Shown here in pieces: positions 26,777 through 34,826 of a stretch of DNA of 64,000 nt. Origin of the DNA: Georgenia daeguensis (GTDB taxonomy: Bacteria > Actinomycetota > Actinomycetes > Actinomycetales > Actinomycetaceae); assembly GCF_039537705.1 (NCBI RefSeq), contig NZ_BAABBA010000001.1, positions 62,001 to 126,000 of the forward strand, read 5' to 3'. Numbering within the stretch: position 1 is the stretch's first letter; every line of letters begins with the position of its first letter. The translations under genes and the position numbers were made by a program. The notes beneath the pieces are model-generated. The model saw only the letters and a list, made by a program, of their open reading frames with translations. It did no database searches and was not told the DNA's origin.

Positions 26777-27732
26777 GCGTGCAGCCCGGCCGGACCGAGC
26801 GTGCCCACGGCAGCCCCGCCGTCGTCCACCACGCCCACCACACCCTCCGGGCTCGCCGCCAGCGCGGAGAACGCCGCCTCGAGAGGCTCCCCGACACGGA
26901 CGACGACGGGCCGGTCGGCGCGGCCGGGCTCGACGTCGGCGCGCGCCAGCCGCGCGACCCTCAGCAGCTTGACGGCCCGGGCGTCCCCGATGAACCGCTC
27001 GACGAACGGGTTCGCCGGGCGCGACAGCACCACCGCCGGCGGCGCGAGCTGCTCGAGCCGGCCGCCCTGGCTGAGGACGGCGACGCGGTCGCCGAGCAGG
27101 ACGGCCTCGTCGATGTCGTGGGTCACCATGACGACGGTGGTGCCCAGCTCGTCGTGGATGCGGCGGAACTCGGTCTGGAGGGACCGGCGGCCCTCGGGGT
27201 CGACGGCGCCGAACGGCTCGTCCATGAGCATGACCTTCGGGTGCGTCGCCAGCGCCCGCGCCACCCCGACCCGCTGCCGCTGGCCGCCGGAGAGCTCGTG
27301 CGGGTAGCGCGGGCCGTGCACGGCCGGGTCGAGGCGCACCAGGGTCAGCAGCTCCGCGACCCGCTCGCGGGTGCGCCGCCGGTCCCAGCCGAGCAGCCCA
27401 GGCACCGTGGCGACGTTCTGGGCGACCGTGCGGTGCGGGAAGAGCCCGACGTCCTGGATGACGTAGCCGATGCCGCGCCTGAGCCGCGCGGCGTCGACCC
27501 GGGCGACGTCCTCGCCCTCGAGCAGGACGCGGCCGCGGGTCGGCTCGACCAGGCGGTTGACCATGCGCAGGAGGGTGGACTTGCCCGAGCCGGACGGCCC
27601 GACGAGCGTCAGGAGCTCGTGCGCGGCGACGTCGAGGTCGAGGTGGTCGACGGCGACCGTGCCGTCGGCGTAGGTCATCCCCACGCCGTCGAAGCGGATC
27701 AGCGCCTCGTTCGGGGTCTCGGTCTCCGGCAC
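26740..27732 (-). CDS. osmoprotectant/quaternary-amine ABC transporter ATPase (OpuCA/ProV-like) with CBS-like tail
   Basis: A 330-residue ATPase. Walker A LVGPSGSGKSTLLRMVNRL, Q-loop VIQDVGLFPHRT, signature LSGGQRQRVGVARALA, Walker B KVMLMDEPFGAVDP and switch His in VMVTHDIDEA are intact. The sequence VNRLVEPTRGRV is diagnostic for the glycine betaine/choline (QAT) family, and residues 255-330 look like a CBS domain, the ionic-strength sensor of OpuA. The likely partners are the permeases at 28.7-30.1 kb and the binding lipoprotein at 32.0 kb, although it is on the opposite strand. The GTG start at 27732 abuts GGAGG, so the exact start is uncertain. Confidence 0.9.
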   Translation of the reverse strand: MPETETPNEALIRFDGVGMTYADGTVAVDHLDLDVAAHELLTLVGPSGSGKSTLLRMVNRLVEPTRGRVLLEGEDVARVDAARLRRGIGYVIQDVGLFPHRTVAQNVATVPGLLGWDRRRTRERVAELLTLVRLDPAVHGPRYPHELSGGQRQRVGVARALATHPKVMLMDEPFGAVDPEGRRSLQTEFRRIHDELGTTVVMVTHDIDEAVLLGDRVAVLSQGGRLEQLAPPAVVLSRPANPFVERFIGDARAVKLLRVARLARADVEPGRADRPVVVRVGEPLEAAFSALAASPEGVVGVVDDGGAAVGTLGPAGLHAALRRAVRTDEG

Positions 27733-27814
27733 CCTCCGACGGTACCGGCCGCCGGACGGATCGGCGTCGGCACACAAGGACCTGGCACGATGCCGCGCGA
27801 GAAAGGGAGGCGCG

Positions 27815-28699
27815 GTGTCCACAGGTGTGCTGCTCTCGGCGCTCGCCTCGGCGATGTTCGGGGGGCTGTACTTCCTGGCCTCCCGGCTCGACCCTCTGAC
27901 GGGGCTCGAGGTCTTCGGGTGGCGGGTGGTCCTCACGGCGCCGCTGGTCACCGTGCTTCTGCTGCTGACGCGCCAGTGGGGGACGGTCACCGCGATGGCC
28001 GCCCGGGTGCGCGCCCGGCCGGCGACGGCGGCCGTCCTCGTGCTCGCCGCCGCCCTCCTCGGGGTCCAGCTGTGGCTCTTCACCTGGGCGCCCGCCCACG
28101 GCCACGCCCTCCAGGTGGCGCTCGGCTACTTCCTCATGCCGCTGGTGATGGTCGTGGTCGGTGTGGTGGCCTTCGGCGAGCGGCTCTCCCGGGCGAGGCT
28201 GGCCGCGGTCCTGTTCGCGGCGGCCGGCGTCGCGCACGAGCTGGTGCGCGTCGGGACGCTGAGCTGGTCCACGGTGCTGGTGGCCCTCGGCTACCCGGCG
28301 TACTTCGTCCTGCGCCGGCGCGCCGGCACCGCGACGACCGGGGCGATGTGGTTCGAGTTCGTGATCCTGCTGCCGGTGGCGCTGGTGCTGGTGGTGACCG
28401 GGCCGTCGCTCGCCGTCGTGCCCGACCTGGCACCGCTCCTGGGGCTGCTCGGGGTGCTCAGCTCGGCCGCGCTGGTCTGCTACGTCGTGGCGTCCCAGCA
28501 CCTCTCTTTCAGCCTCTTCGGGCTGCTGAGCTATCTGGAGCCGGTGCTGCTGGCCCTGGTCTCCGTCACCCTGCTGGGGCAGGGCATCGCCCCGGACGAG
28601 TGGTGGACGTACGTGCCGATCTGGGTCGCGGTGCTGCTCCTCGCGCTCGAGGGCGCCGCCCAGGGCTACCGGCTGCGTCGCCTGCGCCGGCCCCGGTAG
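27815..28699 (+). CDS. rarD: EamA-family transporter, RarD-like
   Basis: A 294-residue protein with ten predicted helices of the drug/metabolite transporter superfamily. MFGGLYFLASRLDPLTGLEV and WRVVLTAPLV match the RarD group, as do LQVALGYFLMPLVMVVVGVV and FGLLSYLEPVLLALVSVTLL in the second repeat. Substrate unknown. The GTG at 27815 has GGGAGG upstream. It lies between the divergent ABC ATPase and the two permease genes, the first of which starts 10 bp downstream, so it may be transcribed with them. Confidence 0.88.
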   Translation: MSTGVLLSALASAMFGGLYFLASRLDPLTGLEVFGWRVVLTAPLVTVLLLLTRQWGTVTAMAARVRARPATAAVLVLAAALLGVQLWLFTWAPAHGHALQVALGYFLMPLVMVVVGVVAFGERLSRARLAAVLFAAAGVAHELVRVGTLSWSTVLVALGYPAYFVLRRRAGTATTGAMWFEFVILLPVALVLVVTGPSLAVVPDLAPLLGLLGVLSSAALVCYVVASQHLSFSLFGLLSYLEPVLLALVSVTLLGQGIAPDEWWTYVPIWVAVLLLALEGAAQGYRLRRLRRPR

Positions 28700-28709
28700 C
28701 GTCACCGGC

Positions 28710-29381
28710 GTGAGGCCGATGCAGACGGGTGCGGACAACCCCTGGTTCTCCTGGCGGTACCTGGAGAACAACTGGCGCACGCTGGTCGACCTCACCGGCC
28801 AGCACGTCAGCCTCACCGTGCAGGCCGTCCTTCTCGCCCTCGTGCTCGCGGTGCCGCTGGCCGTGCTGGCGCGCAACCGGCCGGGGCTGTCCGGGGCGCT
28901 CCTCGGGACGTCCGCCGTGCTCTACACGGTGCCGTCCCTCGCGCTGTTCGGGCTGCTCGCCCCGTTCACGGGCATCGGGCGCACCACCGTGCTCATCGGG
29001 CTCGTCGCGTACGCGATGCTCGTCCTGGTGCGCAACACGCTCGTGGGTCTGCGGGGCGTCCCCGCCTCCGTCGTCGACGCGGCGGACGGCATGGGGTACT
29101 CCCCGGTCCGTCGGCTGCTCACCGTCGAGCTGCCCCTCGCGCTGCCCGCCGTCATCACCGGCGTGCGGCTCGCCACGGTCACGACGGTCGCGCTGGTCAC
29201 GGTGGGGGTCGTCGTCGGCTACGGCGGTCTCGGCCAGGCGATGTACCGCGGCTTCACCTCCTCCTACCGCGCCGAGATCATGACCGCAGCGGTGCTGTGC
29301 GTGGCCATCGCGCTGGTCGCGGACCTGATCCTGCTGGCCCTCGGCCGCCTCGTCACCCCCTGGCTGCGGAGGCGGGCGTGA
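28710..29381 (+). CDS. osmoprotectant ABC transporter permease 1 (OpuCB/YehW-like)
   Basis: A 223-residue permease with about five helices. TGQHVSLTVQAVLLALVLAV is the typical N-terminal helix, SAVLYTVPSLALFGLLAPFT the periplasmic loop, and the EAA loop is ASVVDAADGMGYSPVRRLLT. The size and QHVSLT motif fit the quaternary-amine uptake family. GTG 28710 or ATG 28719 may be the start. The stop overlaps the start of the next permease (GTGA). Confidence 0.93.
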   Translation: MRPMQTGADNPWFSWRYLENNWRTLVDLTGQHVSLTVQAVLLALVLAVPLAVLARNRPGLSGALLGTSAVLYTVPSLALFGLLAPFTGIGRTTVLIGLVAYAMLVLVRNTLVGLRGVPASVVDAADGMGYSPVRRLLTVELPLALPAVITGVRLATVTTVALVTVGVVVGYGGLGQAMYRGFTSSYRAEIMTAAVLCVAIALVADLILLALGRLVTPWLRRRA

Positions 29382-30109
29382 ACGCCGGCTCGGCGCTGGG
29401 CGACGCCCTCGTCTACCTCAACGACCCGCTCAGCTGGACGAGGCCGGGCGGGATCCTGGACCTGCTGCGCGACCACCTGTGGATGACGTTCGTCGCCGTG
29501 CTGCTGGCCGCCGTCGTCGCCCTGCCCCTCGGGCTGTGGTTCGGGCACGCCGGGCGGGGCGGGCAGGTGGTGGTGGCGACGGCGAACCTCACCCGCGCGC
29601 TGCCGACCCTGGCGCTGCTGTACATCCTCACGGCCTGGCTCGGGCTGGGGCAGTGGCCGACCATCCTCGCCGTCGCCGTCTTCGCGGTCCCCCCGATCCT
29701 GTCGAACACGTGGACCGGCCTGCGCGAGGTCGACCCGGCGGCCCGGGACGCCGGCACCGGCATGGGGATGTCCGCGGCCCGGCTGCTGCGGGACGTGGAG
29801 CTGCCGCTGGCGCTGCCGCTCATCGCCGCGGGCGTGCGCACCGCCGTCGTCCAGGTGGTGGCGACGGTCTCGCTCGCCTCGCTCGTGGGCGGCGGGGGGC
29901 TGGGCCTGATCATCTCCAACGGGATCTTCACCCAGCGCTACGGCCAGGCGCTGGCCGGGGCGCTGATCGTCGTCGCGGTGTGCCTGGGGCTGGAGGGGCT
30001 GCTGGCCGGGCTGCAGCGGATGCTCACCCCGGCGGCGCTGCGCAGGGGAGGGCGACGGCGTACACCCCCGGTGTCCGTCGCCGACCCCGCCCCGGCGGCC
30101 GCGCCGTAG
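29378..30109 (+). CDS. osmoprotectant ABC transporter permease 2 (OpuCD/YehY-like)
   Basis: A 243-residue permease paralogous to permease 1: LLRDHLWMTFVAVLLAAVVA, ATANLTRALPTLALLYILTA and the EAA loop PAARDAGTGMGMSAARLLRD. Together the two permeases make the heteromeric channel of a QAT-family importer. Start overlaps the upstream stop by 4 bp (GTGA). Confidence 0.93.
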   Translation: MNAGSALGDALVYLNDPLSWTRPGGILDLLRDHLWMTFVAVLLAAVVALPLGLWFGHAGRGGQVVVATANLTRALPTLALLYILTAWLGLGQWPTILAVAVFAVPPILSNTWTGLREVDPAARDAGTGMGMSAARLLRDVELPLALPLIAAGVRTAVVQVVATVSLASLVGGGGLGLIISNGIFTQRYGQALAGALIVVAVCLGLEGLLAGLQRMLTPAALRRGGRRRTPPVSVADPAPAAAP

Positions 30110-30121
30110 AACGGCGGGCCC

Positions 30122-31462
30122 TTAGTCCGTGCGCGCCCGGGCGCCGGCGGGCTCGGTGCGCCCCGCGTCGCCGAGAGCTGCGTCGTCGCGTCCGGCGTCG
30201 GCTCGCTCCTCGGGCACCGGCGAGACCGTGACCGTGCCGACCCCGGGCAGCGCGCCGTGCAGGGCCCGGCCCACCCGGTCCTGGACCGCCGCGAACTCGC
30301 CGATCGTCGTCCCGGCGTCGAGGGCGACGGCGGCGGCGACGTCGAGCCGGTGCCCGTTCCAGCGGAGGCGCAGGTCCTCCACGCCGCCGACGCCCGGGAC
30401 GGCCCGCAGCGCCTGCTCGGCGCGGTCGGTGAGGTTCGGGTCCACGCCGTCGAGGAGGCGGCGGCCGACGTCGCGGGCGGTGCCCCACAGCAGCACCGCG
30501 ATCATGGCGGAGATGACCACGCCGACGACGGGGTCGGCCTGAGGGATGCCCAGCCAGACGCCGATCACCCCGGCGACCACGGCGAGCGAGGTGAACCCGT
30601 CGGTGCGGGCGTGGACGCCGTCGGCCACCAGGGCGGCGGAGCCGATCCGCCGGCCCACCCGGATCCGGTAGACGGCCACCGCCTCGTTCCCGGCGAACCC
30701 CACGATCCCCGCCGCGAGCACCCAGCCGAGGTGGTCCAGCGGCACCGGGTCGACCAGGCGGCGGACCGACTCGACCGCGGCCACCACCGCGGACAGCGCG
30801 ATCATCGCGACGATGAAGAGCCCGGCGAGGTCCTCGGCGCGGCCGAGGCCGTGGGTGAACCGGCGCGTCGGGGCGCGCCGGCCGAGCGCGAACGCGATCC
30901 ACAGCGGGACGGCGGTCAGGGCGTCGGAGAAGTTGTGCACGGTGTCCGCCGCCAGGGCGACGGAGCCGCTGACGGCGACGATGACCAGCTGCAGCGCCGC
31001 CGTCACGCCGAGCGCGACCAGGCTGAACTTCACCGCCCGGATGCCCTGGGAGCTCGCCTCGAGCGCGTCGTCGATCGAGTCGGCGGCGTCGTGGCTGTGG
31101 GGCACGAACAGGTGCTGCAGGAACCCCCTCAGCCCGCCGTGGTGGGCGTGCCCGTGGTCGTGGTCGTGGTCGTGCTCGTGCTCGTGGTCGTGGTCGTTGT
31201 GGTCGTGAACGTGACTGTGCCCGTGGGCTTGGTGATCGTGGTCGTGCTCGTGACCGTCATGCGTGTCGCGGTGGTCGTGCTCGTGACCGTCATGCGTGTC
31301 GCGGTGGTCGTGCCCGTGACCGTCATGCGTGTCGCGGTGGTCGTGCTCGTGACCGTCATGCGTGTCGCGGTGGTCGTGCCCGTGACCGTCATGCGTGTCG
31401 CGGTGGTCGTGCTCGTGCAGATCCTCGCGGTCGTGGTGGTGCCCGTGCCCCCGCGTGCTCAT
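30122..31462 (-). CDS. CDF-family zinc-type cation exporter with histidine-rich repeat N-terminus
   Basis: A 446-residue cation diffusion facilitator. Residues 1-110 are an extreme His/Asp region, including five 11-residue repeats of the form EHDHRDTHDGH with Glu and Gly alternating at one position. The six-helix domain follows, with the two metal-site HxxxD motifs HNFSD (TM2) and HARTD (TM5), and a C-terminal cytoplasmic domain (RAVPGVGGVEDLRLRWNGHR). The two HxxxD sites favour zinc efflux by proton antiport. Its start overlaps the stop of the ArsR-type regulator gene (ATGA), so the two are co-expressed and the regulator probably controls it. Confidence 0.93.
   Translation of the reverse strand: MSTRGHGHHHDREDLHEHDHRDTHDGHGHDHRDTHDGHEHDHRDTHDGHGHDHRDTHDGHEHDHRDTHDGHEHDHDHQAHGHSHVHDHNDHDHEHEHDHDHDHGHAHHGGLRGFLQHLFVPHSHDAADSIDDALEASSQGIRAVKFSLVALGVTAALQLVIVAVSGSVALAADTVHNFSDALTAVPLWIAFALGRRAPTRRFTHGLGRAEDLAGLFIVAMIALSAVVAAVESVRRLVDPVPLDHLGWVLAAGIVGFAGNEAVAVYRIRVGRRIGSAALVADGVHARTDGFTSLAVVAGVIGVWLGIPQADPVVGVVISAMIAVLLWGTARDVGRRLLDGVDPNLTDRAEQALRAVPGVGGVEDLRLRWNGHRLDVAAAVALDAGTTIGEFAAVQDRVGRALHGALPGVGTVTVSPVPEERADAGRDDAALGDAGRTEPAGARARTD
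31252..31416. repeat. five 33-bp in-frame repeats in the CDF gene
   Basis: Units begin at 31252, 31285, 31318, 31351 and 31384. They are almost identical at base level and alternate between a Glu- and a Gly-coding version, so there is also a 66-bp higher-order period. They encode His/Asp metal-binding repeats. Confidence 0.95.
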
Positions 31463-31836
31463 GACGCCTCGCTGTCCGGTTCGACGGCGACCGGGCGGTG
31501 ATGGCGCGGCGTGGCCTCCAGAGCGTGCTCGGCCTGGAAGATCGCGTCGTTGACCAGCTGGGAGGCGTGCTCGTTCTGCAGGCTGTAGTAGACGCGCGTG
31601 CCCTGCTGGCGCGGTGCCACGATCCGGGCCAGGCGCAGCTTGGCGAGGTGCTGCGAGACAGCGGCGGGTGACTTCTCGACCAGTTCCGCCAGCTCGTTCA
31701 CCGACCGCTCGCCGTCGCGCAGCGCCAGGATGATCCGCACGCGGGTCGCGTCGGCCAGCATCGCGAAGATGTCCGCCGCCAGCTCGATGTGCTGCGGGTC
31801 CGGCTCAAACCCGCGTATCTGCTTATCTTCATGCAT
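31459..31836 (-). CDS. ArsR/SmtB-family metalloregulator
   Basis: A 125-residue winged-helix repressor: ELAADIFAMLADATRVRIIL, recognition region VNELAELVEKSPAAVSQHLAKLRLARIV and wing RQQGTRVYYSLQN. The C-terminus holds several His (HALEATPRHHRP) and the last helix NEHASQLVNDAIFQAEH has the Asp/His pattern of alpha5-type zinc sites (CzrA/SmtB). No CVC-type arsenic site is visible, so zinc or a similar divalent ion is likely. ATG 31836. Translationally coupled to the CDF exporter. Confidence 0.92.
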   Translation of the reverse strand: MHEDKQIRGFEPDPQHIELAADIFAMLADATRVRIILALRDGERSVNELAELVEKSPAAVSQHLAKLRLARIVAPRQQGTRVYYSLQNEHASQLVNDAIFQAEHALEATPRHHRPVAVEPDSEAS

Positions 31837-31844
31837 GCGCAGAT
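31817..31844. promoter_or_regulatory. candidate autoregulatory dyad over the ArsR start
   Basis: ATCTGC (31817-31822) and GCAGAT (31839-31844) form an inverted repeat spanning the ATG of the ArsR gene. It could be the regulator's operator, though it overlaps coding sequence and may be chance. Confidence 0.3.
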
Positions 31845-32032
31845 TATTGCCCAGATGGCCCGTACCGGTCAACGGCGTTGAGGCCACCACCAGGGCGAGG
31901 ACGAAGCCCGATGTGGGTCACGATCGGGTCACCACTGTCGACCGACCGCCCCAACAGGGTTGCGCGGCCGGGCGTGCCAGGGTCGAATGGCCGACGACGC
32001 CCGGGGGTCGCCCCCAGCACAGGAGGAGCAAC

Positions 32033-33052
32033 ATGCGCCGTTCAGTCACCGCCGTCCTGGGCGGCCTCGCCGTCCTCGCACTCGCCGCGTGCGGCGACCC
32101 CGGCTCCGCGGGCGGGGGAGGCGGGGGAGGTGGCGCGACGGCGGACGGCGGCACGGGGACGTCGGCCGCCGCGGCCTGCGACCCGGTGGCGGGCGACCAG
32201 CTCGTGGTCCTCGAGGACGACAAGAACCTCCAGACCGTGGACAACGTCATCCCGGCCATCAACGCCGACGCCGCGCAGCCGCCCATGATCGCGGCGCTCG
32301 ACGCCGTCTCCGCCGCCCTCGACACCGACAAGCTCATCGAGCTCAACAAGCAGGTCGACGTCGAGCGCAACACCTCCACGCAGGCGGCGGCCGCCTTCTA
32401 CGAGTCCGCGGGCATCGAGATCTCCGACACCCCCGGCTCCGGGCAGGTGGTGGTCGGGGCGGCCAACTTCTCCGAGTCCGCCACGCTGGCCGAGCTGTAC
32501 GCGCTCGCCCTCAAGGACGCGGGCTACGACGTCGAGGTCCGCACCATCGGCAACCGGGAGACCTACGAGCCGGCGCTCGAGTCCGGTGAGCTCTCGGTCG
32601 TTCCCGAGTACGTCGGCACCCTCACCGAGTTCCTGAACGTCAAGGTCAACGGCCCCGACGCGACCGCGGACGACCCGCAGGCCAGCCCCGACCTCGAGGC
32701 CACCACGGAGAACCTGACCGCGCTCGGCGAGGAGGTCGGCCTGGTGTTCGGCGAGCCCTCCGAGGCGGCCGACCAGAACGCCTACGCCGTGACGACCGCC
32801 TTCGCCGAGGAGCACGACGTGGCCACGCTCTCCGAGCTGGCCGAGGCGTGCGGCGAGCTCAAGCTCGGCGGCCCGGTGGAGTGCCCGGACCGGCCCTTCT
32901 GCCAGCCCGGGCTGGAGGAGACCTACGGCCTGACGTTCTCCGAGTTCGTCGCGCTCGACGCGGGCGGCCCGCTGACCAAGCAGGCCCTCACGGCGGGCGA
33001 CATCGCCCTCGGCATGGTCTTCTCCTCGGACGCTGCCCTCGCGACCGACTGA
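32033..33052 (+). CDS. osmoprotectant-type ABC substrate-binding lipoprotein with circularly permuted domain order
   Basis: A 339-residue lipoprotein; lipobox LAAC with Cys20, then an eight-Gly run. Residues 56-129 (LVVLEDDKNLQTVDNVIPAI; AALDTDKLIELNKQVDVE) correspond to the C-terminal end of ordinary OpuAC-type proteins. After a short linker (SDTPGSGQ), residues 138-339 begin with the usual N-terminus (VVVGAANFSESATLAELYAL; NRETYEPALESGELSVVPEY; LTEFL) and stop at GMVFSSDAALATD, just where the missing segment would normally follow. The ligand is probably glycine betaine, choline or carnitine. ATG 32033 has AGGAGG upstream. It is separate from its likely ATPase and permease partners by the CDF/ArsR pair. 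Confidence 0.9.
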   Translation: MRRSVTAVLGGLAVLALAACGDPGSAGGGGGGGGATADGGTGTSAAAACDPVAGDQLVVLEDDKNLQTVDNVIPAINADAAQPPMIAALDAVSAALDTDKLIELNKQVDVERNTSTQAAAAFYESAGIEISDTPGSGQVVVGAANFSESATLAELYALALKDAGYDVEVRTIGNRETYEPALESGELSVVPEYVGTLTEFLNVKVNGPDATADDPQASPDLEATTENLTALGEEVGLVFGEPSEAADQNAYAVTTAFAEEHDVATLSELAEACGELKLGGPVECPDRPFCQPGLEETYGLTFSEFVALDAGGPLTKQALTAGDIALGMVFSSDAALATD

Positions 33053-33142
33053 ACGCAGCATCGGGCACCCAGGCGCTTCCGATGCGCTGCACCGGTGACT
33101 GATCGTCGGTCGACGACCGGTCGCCCTGGTGAGGTGGTCCCC

Positions 33143-33928
33143 GTGCTCGAGCTGACCGTGCGTGTTCCTCGACGTCTGGCGGCGCTGGTCTCGGCCGCCC
33201 TGGTGGCGCTCGCGACCGCCGGCTGCGGCGGCACGGGAGACGACGGCGGGACCGCGGCTCCGACGTCGTCGCCCGTGCCGACGGCGTCCCCCACTGCCGG
33301 GACGACGAGCGCGCCGCCGTCGTCGTCACCCTCGGGGTGCCCTGCCGGCGGGCAGGTGCCGGACGTTGCGGCGACGGCGCCGACGGTCGACCTCGACGGT
33401 GACGGCGAGACCGACACGTTGTGGCTCTCGGGCGGTCAGGACCGCACGCTCGGCGCTGAGACCGCCTCGGGTGCGGTGCTCTCCACCCGGTTCAGCAGCG
33501 GCTCACCCTTCGCCGCCAGCGCCCTCGCGCAGCGGCTCGCGGACGGCTCCGCGATCGTCCTGCTCGACACCGGGCGGTCCGTCGCGCTGTACGCCGTGGT
33601 GGACTGCGGGCTCGTCGCCACGACGAACGTCCAGGGCCGGCAGTACACGTTCGACCTCGGGTTCACCGGCCACGGCACCGGGGTGAGCTGCGCGGACGTC
33701 GGGGCGGGCCTGCAGCTGGTGGGGCTGAACGCCCTGCCTGCGGAGGCCGGCGACACGTTCCAGGTCACCCGCACCCCGATCGAGCTTCACGACGGCGGTC
33801 GCTCGGCACGTCACGGCACGACGGAGGTGGTCGCCGACGGCGTGCCCGCCGACGACCCGGCCGTCACCGACGCCCGGACCGTCTCGTGCGCCGACGCGCC
33901 GCCGCCGGTGAAGGAGCCGCAGGGCTGA
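33143..33928 (+). CDS. lipoprotein with FG-GAP/VCBS-like segment, unknown function
   Basis: A 261-residue predicted lipoprotein: helix LAALVSAALVALATAGC with the lipobox Cys about residue 25, then a Thr/Ser/Pro linker. VDLDGDGETDTLWLSGGQDR resembles the Asp-rich Ca-binding loop of FG-GAP/VCBS repeats, and the rest is beta-rich with three Cys (GCPAGG, DCGL, SCADVG). GTG 33143 is preferred, having GAGGTGG upstream; GTG 33095 is a longer alternative. Function unknown. Confidence 0.8.
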   Translation: MLELTVRVPRRLAALVSAALVALATAGCGGTGDDGGTAAPTSSPVPTASPTAGTTSAPPSSSPSGCPAGGQVPDVAATAPTVDLDGDGETDTLWLSGGQDRTLGAETASGAVLSTRFSSGSPFAASALAQRLADGSAIVLLDTGRSVALYAVVDCGLVATTNVQGRQYTFDLGFTGHGTGVSCADVGAGLQLVGLNALPAEAGDTFQVTRTPIELHDGGRSARHGTTEVVADGVPADDPAVTDARTVSCADAPPPVKEPQG

Positions 33929-33973
33929 CCTGTCGGTGCCCCGTCGGCACGGAGGGCGCGGGGCGGCGGTCGG

Positions 33974-34738
33974 TCAGCGTTCGATGATCGCGGCCAGCCC
34001 GTCGAGCACGCGGGCGAGGCCGAAGTCGAACGCGCGGCCGGCCTCCCACGCGGCGCCCTGCGCCTGACCGGCCGCACTTCCGACCCGCGACGCGAGCGGG
34101 AAGGTGCCGGGGGCGAGGACCTGCTCCAGCTGCGGCCCGGCGGACGCCCACCACTGCGCGTCGTCCAGCGCCGACTCGCGCCGCGCGGCGACCGCGTCCG
34201 CCGCTGTGCGGGCCCAGCCCTGCACGAACGCCAGGACCCACGCCAGCGCCGCGTCCATCGTGACGTCGTCGAGGCCGAGCCCGTCCAGCGCGGCGAGCTC
34301 GTGGTCGTACTTGGCCAACGCTCCCGGGCCCAGGGCCGGCCGCGTGGTCGAGACGTTGGCCGCCCAGGGGTGGCGCTCGAACAGCTCCCGGTTCTCGAGC
34401 GCGACGGCGCTCACCCGCTCGCGCCAGGGCCGCTCCGCCGTCGTCCGCCGCGGCATCTCGGCGTAGACGTGGTCGAGCAGGAGGTCGAGCAGCTCGGCCT
34501 TGCCCGGCACGTAGGTGTAGAGCGTCATCGGCGCGGTGCCGACGGCGGCCGCGACCCTGCGCATGGTCACCGCGTCCAGGCCCTCGGCGTCCGCCAGCGC
34601 CACCGCCCGCTCGACGATCGCGTCGACGCTGAGCCCCTGCCTCGGTCCGCGGCCGGCCGCGCGGTCCGGCAGGGAATGGCGCCAGAGCAGCGCGATCGTC
34701 CGGGCCGGGTCGCCGGTGCTCGTGCGCGGTGAGGCCAC
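33974..34738 (-). CDS. TetR-family transcriptional regulator
   Basis: A 254-residue repressor with the TetR HTH: LSVDAIVERAVALADAEGLD, AAAVGTAPMTLYTYVPGKAE. The long form with TetR-type C-terminal domain (AALAWVLAFVQGWARTAADA) resembles Pfam TetR_C class C proteins. The GTG at 34738 has an AGGA upstream; ATG 34756 is in frame but abuts the operator dyad. It is divergent from a glyoxalase-fold gene, its likely target along with itself. Confidence 0.88.
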   Translation of the reverse strand: MASPRTSTGDPARTIALLWRHSLPDRAAGRGPRQGLSVDAIVERAVALADAEGLDAVTMRRVAAAVGTAPMTLYTYVPGKAELLDLLLDHVYAEMPRRTTAERPWRERVSAVALENRELFERHPWAANVSTTRPALGPGALAKYDHELAALDGLGLDDVTMDAALAWVLAFVQGWARTAADAVAARRESALDDAQWWASAGPQLEQVLAPGTFPLASRVGSAAGQAQGAAWEAGRAFDFGLARVLDGLAAIIER

Positions 34739-34756
34739 GGGAACATCCTGGCGCAT

Positions 34757-34782
34757 CGTACGTTGTACGACGTACGCTGTAC
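34757..34782. promoter_or_regulatory. TetR operator candidate: GTAC steps on a 7-bp period
   Basis: CGTACGTTGTACGACGTACG (34757-34776) is palindromic at 18 of 20 positions. GTAC recurs at 34758, 34765, 34772 and 34779, exactly every 7 bp. It lies between the divergent TetR and VOC genes. Confidence 0.75.
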
Positions 34783-34826
34783 CGAAAGGTCGCAGCGGCC
34801 GTCAGCAACCACCGCGAGGAGCACGC

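Noticed and set aside
26696..28876. 726-codon minus-strand open frame over the RarD-like gene
   Set aside because: It overlaps RarD-like, permease and ATPase genes in other frames, all with strong family motifs.
31252..31416. Regular 33-bp repeats as a possible CRISPR array
   Set aside because: There are no spacers; units are contiguous and in frame with a His-rich protein.
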